From contig NZ_JABBKX010000005.1 of assembly GCF_012927745.1 (NCBI RefSeq), forward strand, positions 124,001 through 188,000: DNA of 64,000 nt, given 5' to 3'. This stretch comes from Neoroseomonas marina. Lineage in GTDB: Bacteria; Pseudomonadota; Alphaproteobacteria; Acetobacterales; Acetobacteraceae. The notes beneath the pieces are model-generated. The model was not told the origin of the DNA, made no database searches, and saw nothing but the letters and a program-made list of their open reading frames with translations. Position 1 is the stretch's first letter. Every line of letters starts with the position of its first letter. Of this stretch, positions 48,879 through 59,560 are shown in pieces. The position numbers and the translations under genes are program-made.

Positions 48879-49643
48879 TCAGGCCGGCTCGCCTTCCACC
48901 GGCTGGCCGCCGCAGGCGCGCATGAAGACCAGCACCTCGCGGGCTGCCTGCTTCACCGCGTCCCCGTCCGTGCCCTTGGCGACGACCGCCACGCCACCGC
49001 CGCCGGCCCGGTAATAGGGGTAGGAGCCGATGTCGAGCTGCGGGTAGCGCTGCTGGATGTCCGCGAGGCCCTCGGCGATGCGGCCTTCCATCAGGCCGTT
49101 CGCGTGCACGGCGGCGGACACGATCGGCGGCCCGCCCTGCAGCGAGGGCGCCAGTGCTTCGAACATCGCCTGCATGATGCGCGGCACGCCGGCCATGACA
49201 TGGACGTTGCCGATGGTGAAGCCGGGGGCGATGGAGATGATGTTGTCGATCAGTTCCGCCCCGCGCGGCATGGTCGCCATGCGCTGGCGCGCCGGGTTGA
49301 AGTCGCCGGGCGGATCCTGGCGCGCGTAGTGGGATTCGAGGCGTCGCCAGGCTTCGGGATGCGGTTCCCAGGGCACGCCGAAGGCCGCGGCGACGCATTC
49401 GCTGGTGATGTCGTCATGCGTCGGCCCGATGCCACCGGTGGTGAAGACGTGGTCGTACTTCGCCCGCACTTCGTTGACCGTGTCGATGATGGTCTCGGGC
49501 ACGTCGGGGATGACGCGGACCTCGCGCAGCGGGATGCCGATCTCGCCAAGGCGCGTAGCGATGAACTTCAGGTTGGCGTCCTGGGTGCGGCCCGACAGCA
49601 CCTCGTTGCCGATGATGAGCAGGCAGGCAGTCGGGTTGGGCAT
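48879..49643 (-). CDS. CinA-like molybdopterin-binding-fold protein
   Basis: The 254-residue protein is a competence/damage-inducible CinA N-domain-type protein. LLIIGNEVLSGRTQDAN at the start and VFTTGGIGPTHDDITSECVAAAFG are diagnostic. Later PHPEAWRRLESHY and PRGAELIDN are also typical. Nicotinamide-nucleotide amidase activity resides in a C-terminal domain that is absent here. GGAGGA precedes the ATG. Its physiological role is unclear. Confidence 0.9.
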   Translation of the reverse strand: MPNPTACLLIIGNEVLSGRTQDANLKFIATRLGEIGIPLREVRVIPDVPETIIDTVNEVRAKYDHVFTTGGIGPTHDDITSECVAAAFGVPWEPHPEAWRRLESHYARQDPPGDFNPARQRMATMPRGAELIDNIISIAPGFTIGNVHVMAGVPRIMQAMFEALAPSLQGGPPIVSAAVHANGLMEGRIAEGLADIQQRYPQLDIGSYPYYRAGGGGVAVVAKGTDGDAVKQAAREVLVFMRACGGQPVEGEPA

Positions 49644-49764
49644 GGCGGCATCCTCCGGCGCCAGGATAGGCGGCCCGCGGGAAGGCACAATTGCCCGGGC
49701 GGAGAAACCTTCGGCTCGACGCGCTGGTGTGCGCATTCGGACCACCCGGGCATGACGGCGATGC

Positions 49765-49786
49765 GGCCCAAGGCTGGCCTTGGGCC
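49765..49786. repeat. Perfect hairpin in the gap before the CinA-like gene
   Basis: The arms GGCCCAAGGC (49765-49774) and GCCTTGGGCC (49777-49786) pair perfectly around a two-base loop. It lacks a T run. It may be an isolated second hairpin of the composite element family (compare the GGCCC-AA-GGGCC stem at 61181-61192). Confidence 0.5.
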
Positions 49787-49900
49787 GGGAGCGCAAAGCG
49801 CGACCGCGCCCAGACCATCAGCCGCCCCAGGCGCACCAGTCCACGGCGCGCGAGCCAAGCCCGCGGATGCGGGCGCCGGCGCCTGAGGCCTATGAAAGGC

Positions 49901-50908
49901 CTAAAGAAAATCCCTCAACAACGCGACGAGCGGCACGTCCGCCGGTGGCATCGCGTAGTCCGCCAGGCGCTGCGGCCGCACCCAGGCCAGCGCCTGGCCT
50001 TCCAGCGCCGTCACCTGCCCCTGCCAGCGGCGGCAGAGGAACAGCGGCATCAGCAGGTGGAAGGCCTCGTAGCCATGGGAGGCGAAGGCGAAGGGGGCGA
50101 GGCAGGCCTCGGTCACGTCGATGCCGAGTTCTTCCTTCAGCTCGCGGATCAGCGCGACTTCGGGGGTCTCCCCCGCGCGGACCTTGCCGCCGGGGAACTC
50201 CCAAAGGCCGGCGAGCGGCTTGCCCTCGGGTCGCCGGGCCAGGAGGACGCGGTTGTCCGGGTCGATCAGCCCCACCGCGGCGACGAGGAGGATCGGCTTG
50301 CCGCCGGCCACGGCGGCTTCGGGCGCAGGCGCGGGCGGCGCGACGGGCGGGGCGAGGTCGGCGCGCCCGGCCTCGAACAGCAGCACGGGCATGCCGCCGC
50401 CGCGCGAGAGGAAATCCCGCTGCCCCTTGCCCGCGTCGCGGAAGCCGATGCGCCGCAGCACGGCGGCCGAACGCGCGTTGTCGGTCAGCGCGCTGGCGGT
50501 GATGCGGTCGATGTTGAGATTGGCGATCGCCCAGCGCGCGAGGCGGCCCGCCGCCTCCGGCGCGATCCCCTGCCCCCAGTGGCGCCGCGCGACCCAGTAG
50601 CCGAGTTCGGCGGCCCGCTCGTCACGCTCGATCGTCAGGCCGACGCAGCCGAGCATGGCCCCGCCCTCGGCCTCGGGCTTGGCGATGGCGAGGTGATAGG
50701 CGGTGCCTTCGGCGATCTGCTCGAGCGTCGAGGCGATCCATTCGTCGGCCAGATGGCGCGGGTAGGGAAAGGGTACGCGCGCGAGCGTCTTGGCGACTTC
50801 CCAATCGTTCACCAGGCGATGCAGTTCGGCGGCGTCCTCGGCGCGCAGGGGGCGCAGGACGAAGCGCTCGGTGGCGAGCGGCGCGAAGGCGGGGGTGGAG
50901 TCGGGCAT
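49901..50908 (-). CDS. Bifunctional GNAT acetyltransferase / Nudix (MutT-like) protein
   Basis: The 335-residue fusion has a GNAT domain (about 1-180) of RimJ type: TERFVLRPLRAEDAAELHRLVNDWEV, GYWVARRHWGQGIAPEA, with the acetyl-CoA loop in the last segment. A linker of Pro/Ala (about 195-215) leads to a MutT-like Nudix domain: GGKVRAGETPEVALIRELKEELGI, an intact box. The combination is known in several alphaproteobacteria. It may detoxify oxidised nucleotides and acetylate an unknown target. ATG at 50908 was chosen; a GTG 24 bases upstream is possible. Confidence 0.92.
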   Translation of the reverse strand: MPDSTPAFAPLATERFVLRPLRAEDAAELHRLVNDWEVAKTLARVPFPYPRHLADEWIASTLEQIAEGTAYHLAIAKPEAEGGAMLGCVGLTIERDERAAELGYWVARRHWGQGIAPEAAGRLARWAIANLNIDRITASALTDNARSAAVLRRIGFRDAGKGQRDFLSRGGGMPVLLFEAGRADLAPPVAPPAPAPEAAVAGGKPILLVAAVGLIDPDNRVLLARRPEGKPLAGLWEFPGGKVRAGETPEVALIRELKEELGIDVTEACLAPFAFASHGYEAFHLLMPLFLCRRWQGQVTALEGQALAWVRPQRLADYAMPPADVPLVALLRDFL

Positions 50909-50942
50909 CCGGGGTTCAGGAACGGCCAGCACCGGCGCAGCG

Positions 50943-51866
50943 TCAAGGCTTCCGGGCGATCAGCATCACGAACATGGGGGCGGCGTTGCGCGGGAGTGGC
51001 AGCAGGACGGCCGCAAGGCGCCCCAGCAGGTAGGACAGCGCTAGCGAGGCGTACCAGGACCGCCGTGCCGCGAACCACGGCCCCCCGGGCGGCGCCTTGA
51101 TCGGCGCGAGGCGGCCCATCCAGTGGATCAACGGCTGGGCGGCAACGGGCGGCAGCAGCCGGATCTCCTCGACGGCGAGGCCGAGGCGTCCGGCGAGCGC
51201 CGCCATCGCGGCCTCGCTCCACCAGGACAGGTGGTGCGGTGGGGCGTTGAAGGCGAAGTCCGGAATCGCCGTCATGGCCGAGGGCCAGACCGGCGCGCCC
51301 AGCATCAGCAGCCCGCCCGGCTTCAGGCAGCGCGCCATGTCGGCGGCCAGGCGCAGCGGATCGGCGACATGCTCGATGACCTGGAAGGCGCAGGCGGCGT
51401 CATAGGTGCCGGCATGGGCCTCGGCATGGGTAGCGAGGTCCTCGGCGCGGACGGTGCCGCTGGCCTCGGCGTAGGCGCCGGGATTGGGGTCGAGGCCGAC
51501 ATGGCGCGCGTCGGGGATGACCCGCGCGAAGGCACCGGCCCCGGCGCCGACCTCGAGCACCGCATCCCCGGAGTGGATGCGCGACGCGGCATGAGGATAT
51601 TCGGCGCGGTCGCGGCCAGCCGCTCGCACCCGTCCACCCGCATCGAGCCGCCGGTAGAGCGCCTCGTAGAAGGCGCCGTCGCCTTCCTGCGCCGGCGCGA
51701 AGAAGATCAGGCCGCAAGGCGACCGCCAGACGCCGATCGGCACATCGGGCAAGGGCGACGGATCGACGCCGAAGGCTCGGCGCCAGAGGCCGCGGAGCAG
51801 ACGTGGCGGGATCTCCTGCACCAGCGCGGCCGGCGCGCCGGTGATGGGGCAGATGCCCGGCGTCAC
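50943..51866 (-). CDS. Class I SAM-dependent methyltransferase
   Basis: The 307-residue methyltransferase has motif I AVLEVGAGAGAFARVIPDA, motif II around AACAFQVIEHVADPLRLAAD and LKPGGLLMLGAPVW. A C-terminal extension (about 230-307) is partly hydrophobic. The N-terminus CPITGAPAALVQEIPP resembles the zinc-less start of sugar-modifying methyltransferases. The GTG start overlaps the glycosyltransferase stop (GTGA), suggesting a joint envelope-glycan or lipid role. Confidence 0.9.
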   Translation of the reverse strand: MTPGICPITGAPAALVQEIPPRLLRGLWRRAFGVDPSPLPDVPIGVWRSPCGLIFFAPAQEGDGAFYEALYRRLDAGGRVRAAGRDRAEYPHAASRIHSGDAVLEVGAGAGAFARVIPDARHVGLDPNPGAYAEASGTVRAEDLATHAEAHAGTYDAACAFQVIEHVADPLRLAADMARCLKPGGLLMLGAPVWPSAMTAIPDFAFNAPPHHLSWWSEAAMAALAGRLGLAVEEIRLLPPVAAQPLIHWMGRLAPIKAPPGGPWFAARRSWYASLALSYLLGRLAAVLLPLPRNAAPMFVMLIARKP

Positions 51867-53035
51867 GCCGTGGCGCCGGGGGTATGGCGGCGCAGCACGC
51901 GGACCTCGTCGGGGCCGAGCACCTCGTATTCCACGTGGCGCCAGCGGATGACGCGCGTGCGCGCGCTGGTCCAGAACAGCGCCGCGACGGTGGCGGCGGT
52001 CAGCGGCACGCAGGTGCCGATGGCGATCTGGAGCATCCGCGCGGGGGCGCCTTCCGCGATGCCGATCCGACGCGTGACATGGTCCTGCAGCACCGCGCGC
52101 GCGAAGCCCATCGCCATCAGCAGGGCAACGAAGCCCGCCGCGACGGCGTCGCCGGTCATCGCCAGCAATGCCAGCGGCAACGCCAGCGCCTCGGCATGCA
52201 GCACGGCGCCGAGCCAGGCCCAGAGGCGCGGGACATAGACATGCACGATCTGCAGCTGCCGCCTCTTGAAGGCGATGGCCTCGCGGTCGCCGCCCTCGGG
52301 TGGCGTCGGCAGCAGCACGGCGCGGCGCGTCAGCACGCGCAGCCCGAGCTGCCGCGCACGGCGGCTGATCGCGCCATCGGTCGAGAATGTGTGCGCCAGC
52401 GCGCCGGGCAGGTCCATGCGTGCCAGGGCATCCCGCGCGATCGCGACCGATCCGCCCCAGACCAGCCCCGAGGCGACGAAACGCGGCCCGAGCGCGAGCG
52501 CGCGATCGAGCCAGGCCACCACGTGCCGCGCCGGCCCCGCCCCGTCGAGCGCATGCCAGCGATACCCCGTCACGAGATCCGCCGCGCCGTTCAGCGCCGG
52601 GGTGGCGAGCCAGGACAGCCAGGTCGCCTGCGGCAGGATGTCGGCGTCGAGCAGCACCAGCGCGTCGTCATCCGCATCCACGCGCGCCAGCGCCGCGATC
52701 ATGTTGGTCGCCTTCTGGCTACGCGTGGCGTCGAGGCCGGCGACGACGATCTCGACCGGGAAGGGCAGCAGGCGTTCGAGCTCACGGACCTGCGCGAAGG
52801 CGGGGTCCGCCTCCGCTTCCACGGCGACGAGCATGCGGCGCGGTTGCAGCGTCTGGGCGGCGAGCGCCGCGAAGAGGCGCGGCAGGCCGTCGGTGCGCCC
52901 CGTGACGGCCAGCAGCAACGTCACGCGCCCTTCGGCGGCGACGGCGGGCGGGCGGAAGTAGCGGAGGAACCAAAGCACGCCGAACAGCCAGGCGAGCGAG
53001 CCCGATAGCGCGAGGACGCCGAGAAGAAGGGTCAC
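51863..53035 (-). CDS. Membrane-anchored family 2-type glycosyltransferase
   Basis: The 390-residue protein has an N-terminal membrane helix (VLALSGSLAWLFGVLWFL), a GT-A domain with LLLAVTGRTDGLPRLF and the DxD-like ALVLLDADILPQATWLSWL, then GGSVAIARDAL, and two or three C-terminal helices. This layout resembles ceramide/hopanoid glucosyltransferases (GT21) more than polysaccharide synthases, but the acceptor cannot be assigned. GTG is the start by context. It is coupled to the downstream methyltransferase. Confidence 0.85.
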   Translation of the reverse strand: MTLLLGVLALSGSLAWLFGVLWFLRYFRPPAVAAEGRVTLLLAVTGRTDGLPRLFAALAAQTLQPRRMLVAVEAEADPAFAQVRELERLLPFPVEIVVAGLDATRSQKATNMIAALARVDADDDALVLLDADILPQATWLSWLATPALNGAADLVTGYRWHALDGAGPARHVVAWLDRALALGPRFVASGLVWGGSVAIARDALARMDLPGALAHTFSTDGAISRRARQLGLRVLTRRAVLLPTPPEGGDREAIAFKRRQLQIVHVYVPRLWAWLGAVLHAEALALPLALLAMTGDAVAAGFVALLMAMGFARAVLQDHVTRRIGIAEGAPARMLQIAIGTCVPLTAATVAALFWTSARTRVIRWRHVEYEVLGPDEVRVLRRHTPGATA

Positions 53036-53045
53036 GCGGCGCCGC

Positions 53046-53174
53046 GGAGAGGGGCGCCGCCCCTCTCCGGACCTCTCCCCGCCAAAGGCCGAAAGGCCTT
53101 TGGAAACCAGGAACGGGTTGCGAGGGCCTTGAGCCCTCGGCGGGTGGGGTCCGGGGAGGGCAGCGCCCTCCCCG
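53046..53174. repeat. Composite palindromic element, two complete copies tail to tail (D)
   Basis: Left copy: arms GGAGAGGGGC/GCCCCTCTCC (53046-53068), linker, then CCAAAGGCC-GAAA-GGCCTTTGG (53082-53103). Right copy in reverse: CGAGGGC/GCCCTCG (53121-53139), linker, then CGGGGAGGGC/GCCCTCCCCG (53152-53174). The unit is therefore a long imperfect palindrome between argJ and the glycosyltransferase gene; both genes are on the minus strand. Confidence 0.8.
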
Positions 53175-53182
53175 TCGTCACC

Positions 53183-54412
53183 TCAGCTCCGGTACGACCC
53201 GTTGATGTCGATGTAGCCATGCGTCAGGTCGCAGGTCCAAACCGTCGCCTTGCCCTTGCCGAGGCCGATGTCGACCGTGATCTCGACCTCGCGCCCCTTC
53301 ATGTGCGCGACGACCGGCGTCTCGTCGTAGCCGTCGACCACGCCGCCGTCGCGCGCCATCCAGGTGCCGCCGACGGCGATCGAGAGCTTGTCGCGGTCGG
53401 CCGGCTCGCCCGCCTTGCCCACCGCCATGACGATGCGGCCCCAATTCGCGTCCTCGCCGGCGATGGCGGTCTTCACCAGCGGCGAGTTCGCGATGCACAT
53501 GCCGATCCTGTGCGCCGAGCGCGCCGTGACGGCGCCGGTGACGTCGATGCGGATCAGCTTCTGCGCGCCCTCGCCATCCCGCGCGACCATCAGGGCGAGG
53601 TCCATCAGCACCTCGTTCACCGCGCGGGCGAAGTCCTTGAGCATCGGCCCGCCCTCGGCCGGCACGCGCGGATGCTTCGCGACGCCGGTGGCGAACAGCA
53701 GCACCGTGTCCGAGGTTGAGGTGTCGGAATCGACAGTGACGCAGTTGAACGACTTGTCGCAGCCCTTCTTGAGCAGCGCCTGCAGCGCGCCGGCCGGGAC
53801 CTTCGCGTCGGTCGCGAGGAAGGACAGCATCGTCGCCATGTCGGGCGCGATCATGCCCGAGCCCTTGGCGATGCCCGCGACGGTCACGGTCGCATCGCCG
53901 ATCTTCGCCGTCCGCACCGACGCCTTGGGGAAGGTGTCGGTGGTCATGATGGCGCGGGCGGCGGCGGCGAAGCCGGCCTCGGTGACGGCGTCGAAGACCT
54001 TGGGCAGGGCGCCGACCAGCTTCTCGGTCGGCAGGCGTTCCCCGATGACGCCGGTGGAGGCGAGGAAGATCTCCTTCGGCTTGCAGCCGAGGATCTTCGC
54101 GGCCGCCTCGGCGGTCTTGGTGCAGGTCTCCCGCCCGGCCTTGCCGGTGAAGACATTGGAATTGCCCGAGGTGACGACCAGGCCGCGCGCCTTCCCACCT
54201 TTCAGCGCGGCGCGGGACCATTCGACCGGCGCGCCGGGGCAGCGGTTCTTGGTGAAGACGCCCGCGACGGTGGTGCCGGCCGGGAAGGCCATGGCCATCA
54301 CGTCCTCCCGCGCGCGGTAGCGGATCTCGGCCATGCCCGTGGCGACGCGCACGCCGGGCACCGGCGGCAGTTCGGGCATCGGCAGCGCGAGGGGGGAAAC
54401 CGGATGGGCCAT
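53183..54412 (-). CDS. argJ: Bifunctional ornithine acetyltransferase / N-acetylglutamate synthase ArgJ
   Basis: Recycles the acetyl group in arginine synthesis (409 aa). The proenzyme cleaves itself before the nucleophile T194 in GMIAPDMATMLSF. FTKNRCPGAPVEWSR and VTSGNSNVFTG are typical of the alpha chain; the C-terminus ends THGYIDINGSYRS. It follows the parvulin gene after 31 bases on the same strand. Confidence 0.98.
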   Translation of the reverse strand: MAHPVSPLALPMPELPPVPGVRVATGMAEIRYRAREDVMAMAFPAGTTVAGVFTKNRCPGAPVEWSRAALKGGKARGLVVTSGNSNVFTGKAGRETCTKTAEAAAKILGCKPKEIFLASTGVIGERLPTEKLVGALPKVFDAVTEAGFAAAARAIMTTDTFPKASVRTAKIGDATVTVAGIAKGSGMIAPDMATMLSFLATDAKVPAGALQALLKKGCDKSFNCVTVDSDTSTSDTVLLFATGVAKHPRVPAEGGPMLKDFARAVNEVLMDLALMVARDGEGAQKLIRIDVTGAVTARSAHRIGMCIANSPLVKTAIAGEDANWGRIVMAVGKAGEPADRDKLSIAVGGTWMARDGGVVDGYDETPVVAHMKGREVEITVDIGLGKGKATVWTCDLTHGYIDINGSYRS

Positions 54413-54443
54413 GGGCGTATCCCTGTTCTTGCTTGGAGTCAGA

Positions 54444-55376
54444 TCAGCGCCGGATCGGCGCGCCGGGGCGAGCGGGCGGGGCGGCCGGAGCCGGCGGCTC
54501 GGCCGTGTCGGTCGGACGCGGCGCCGACCCGTCGAGGTTGAAGCGTTCGACCTGCGCGGCGCCACGGGCGCGCTCGACCGCTGCTTGGACCTCGGCCTCG
54601 AGAAGCTGCTGGCGGATCGCCTGGGCGACTTCCTCGAAGCGCGGGGCGGCGGCCTGGCGGCGCTCCTCGACCTTGATGACATGCCAGCCGAAGGGCGAGC
54701 GGACCGGGTTCTCGCTCACTTGCCCGGGCTGCAGGGCGAAGGCGGCCTCGGCGAATTCGGGGACCATGTCGCCGCGGCGGAAGAAGCCGAGGTCGCCGCC
54801 TTCCCGCGCACCGGGGCCGGAGGAACGGCGCTGCGCGACCGCGGTGAAGTCCGCGCCGCCGCGGACCTCGGCGAGCGCGGCCCGGGCCTCCGATTCGGTC
54901 GGCACCAGGATGTGGCGGGCGCGGACCTCCTCCTCGGCCGGGCGGTTCGCGATGTCGCGATCGTAGCGGGCGCGGATCGTCGCGTCCGTGATGCGGGACG
55001 CGATCTCACGCGACAGCCAGGCCTGCTGGAGTTCCTGCTCCTCGGCGCGGCGGATGCGGGCGCGGACCTCGGGTTCCTGGTCGAGCCGGGCGCGGCGGGC
55101 CGCGGCGGTCACGGCGCGGCCCGCGATCATCTGGTCGAGGATCAGCGGGTAGAGCATCTGCGGGGGTGCGCCGCGCAGTTCCTCCGGCAGGTCCTGCGCC
55201 GCGGCGGCCAGGTCGGACAGCAGGATCGGCTCCCCGTCCACCCGGGCGACCACCGGGTCCCCCGGCGGGGTGGCGGGGGCCGGGGCCTGGGCGCGCACGG
55301 CATCGGCACCGGCCAGGCAGAGCACAAGGGCGAGGCCCGCGCGGGAGGGAAGCGCGGGGCGGGGGCGGAGAATCAT
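54444..55376 (-). CDS. Periplasmic parvulin-type peptidyl-prolyl isomerase
   Basis: Folding helper of the SurA/PrsA kind, 310 aa. A signal sequence (LALVLCLAGADAVRAQ) precedes an N-terminal SurA-like helical domain (residues about 40-145) and a rotamase domain with VRARHILVPTESEARAA and GGDLGFFRRGDMVPEFAEAAF and FGWHVIKVEER. A C-terminal Pro-rich tail follows. It probably aids outer-membrane protein biogenesis. It is divergent from secA, another export factor. Confidence 0.93.
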   Translation of the reverse strand: MILRPRPALPSRAGLALVLCLAGADAVRAQAPAPATPPGDPVVARVDGEPILLSDLAAAAQDLPEELRGAPPQMLYPLILDQMIAGRAVTAAARRARLDQEPEVRARIRRAEEQELQQAWLSREIASRITDATIRARYDRDIANRPAEEEVRARHILVPTESEARAALAEVRGGADFTAVAQRRSSGPGAREGGDLGFFRRGDMVPEFAEAAFALQPGQVSENPVRSPFGWHVIKVEERRQAAAPRFEEVAQAIRQQLLEAEVQAAVERARGAAQVERFNLDGSAPRPTDTAEPPAPAAPPARPGAPIRR

Positions 55377-55719
55377 GGGGCCTCGGGGGCGGGAACCCGC
55401 GGAAGATGGCCGATGCGCGGGGGCCGGACAAGGCGAGGGCGGAGTCCCGTGGCGGGTCATTGCGCCAGGCCGGGCGGCAAACCGCCGGACGCGCCTCGGA
55501 AGCCAAGGTCCGGTCCGCGCCAAGCCCCGGGCGGCAAAGGGTTTTCGGGGGTGATCCGCGCCGATGATGGCCCCGGTTCGTTGACCCGCCCTCCCCGCCC
55601 GCCTATCTGTGCCTCGGCCGCGCCGCCTCCCGCCCGAACCGGGCCGGGTGCGGCGCGATCCGTGTCGCATGGCGGCACGCTCGACCGGGCCGCCCGCCCG
55701 ACGGAGACTGAAGCCCCCG
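55377..55719. other. Divergent intergenic region between the parvulin gene and secA
   Basis: 343 bases without a supportable gene. It holds the secA promoter (55581-55609) but no clear repeat, terminator or RNA. The reading frame upstream of the secA ATG is open but has no ribosome site. The parvulin promoter was not identified. Confidence 0.6.
55581..55609 (+). promoter_or_regulatory. Probable sigma70-type promoter of secA
   Basis: -35 TTGACC (55581-55586), 17-base spacer, -10 TATCTG (55604-55609). It lies about 110 bases upstream of the secA start, in the right orientation. The expected hexamer spacing makes it a good candidate. Confidence 0.6.
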
Positions 55720-58460
<2,741 letters not shown>

Positions 58461-58461
<1 letters not shown>

Positions 58462-58919
58462 TGCGGCGGGCAACGCTCGCCGCGGCGCTCGCGCTGCTCG
58501 CCTGGCCGGCCGAGGCGCATTGGGAGTTCACCCGCTGGGGCATGACCGAGCAGCAGGTGATCGCTGCCTCCCGCGGGCAGTTGCGCCTGTTGCCGCCGCA
58601 GGAACGACGGCCCGTGCCGTCCGCGCGCATGGAGTACCGCGTTGGCGGGGAATTCCGGTCCGGCGCGCTCCGGTTGACCGTGGCGCTGGCCTTCGATGCA
58701 CGGAATGGCGGGCTGGTGTGCGTCTCGGCGCGGGGGGAAGCGTCGCAGGCGGCGGCGCTGCGTCAGCGCCTCATCCGGAATTTCGGCCAACCGCTCGAAC
58801 GCGGTCAGGATCCGGGAACGGGGATGGAATCGTTTGTCTGGGACAGGCCGGACGAGATCAACCTGGATCTGACCCCAGGGCAGCCGGTGATCATGCTCCA
58901 CTGCAGCCGCGGCACCTGA
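58461..58919 (+). CDS. Small secreted protein coupled to secA
   Basis: The 152-residue protein has a signal peptide (MRRATLAAALALLAWPAEA) and a mature part with HWEFTRWGMTEQQVIAAS and LVCVSARGEASQAAALRQRLI, in a compact beta/alpha pattern. It contains two Cys residues that could pair. I do not recognise a named family. Its start overlaps the secA stop (TGATG), so it is probably made with SecA. Confidence 0.72.
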
Positions 58920-58934
58920 GCGCCGCGGTCGGCG

Positions 58935-59390
58935 TCAGTCGGTCGGCGACAGCGTCTTGATCAGGTCGAACACGCGCTTGCGCACCGACGGATCGGTGAT
59001 GCGGTAGTAGGCGCGGACCAGTTCCAGCGTCTCGCGACGATGCAGCGTGTCGTCCTCGAAGCCGTCCTGCCCTTCCGCGAATCCGAAGGCGGCGGCGCGC
59101 GAACGGGTGGCGGCGTTGCCGCCGAGCTCGGGCGACATGTCGTCGAAGAAGAAGCCGATCGGAACGTCGAGAACGCGGGCGAGGTCGAACAGGCGGCTCG
59201 CGCCGATGCGATTCACGCCCCGTTCGTACTTCTGGATCTGCTGGAAAGTGAGGCCGAGGGCTTCGCCGAGCTTTTCCTGGCTCATGCCCAGAAGGGTGCG
59301 GCGCAGACGGACCCGCGAGCCGACATGGACATCGATCGGGCTCGCCCGGTGCTCGCGCTCAACCCGATCCAGACCGCCGTCGCTCGCCAT
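58935..59390 (-). CDS. XRE-family transcriptional regulator
   Basis: The 151-residue regulator has an N-terminal HTH_3 domain (about 20-75): VGSRVRLRRTLLGMSQEKL, GLTFQQIQKYERGVNRIGAS. The C-terminal part ends LVRAYYRITDPSVRKRVFDLIKTLSP, typical of an alphaproteobacterial regulator group often next to lnt and metK. The ATG at 59390 was chosen for GGAGGAGCGG just upstream. An own promoter lies in the AT-rich gap behind it. The regulon is not predictable. Confidence 0.93.
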   Translation of the reverse strand: MASDGGLDRVEREHRASPIDVHVGSRVRLRRTLLGMSQEKLGEALGLTFQQIQKYERGVNRIGASRLFDLARVLDVPIGFFFDDMSPELGGNAATRSRAAAFGFAEGQDGFEDDTLHRRETLELVRAYYRITDPSVRKRVFDLIKTLSPTD

Positions 59391-59473
59391 CCGCTCCTCC
59401 GCGCCCCGAATTTCCACCGCCCGCCTCCTGCCCTGCGCCACGGATGCGTGCAGTCATCCCCTGCGCGCCTCTT

Positions 59474-59502
59474 CGGATAAGAGGCTATTCATTTTTCGTC
59501 AA
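59474..59502 (-). promoter_or_regulatory. Probable sigma70-type promoter of the XRE regulator
   Basis: On the minus strand: -35 TTGACG (59497-59502), 17-base spacer, -10 TATCCG (59474-59479). It sits in an AT-rich patch. A palindrome CTAA-TTT-TTAG at 59519-59529, just upstream of the -35, could be an operator for autoregulation. Confidence 0.6.
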
Positions 59503-59560
59503 CTCTTTTTCTCAATCCCTAATTTTTAGACAATCCATCCGTCACCGGTCGTGCTGACTT

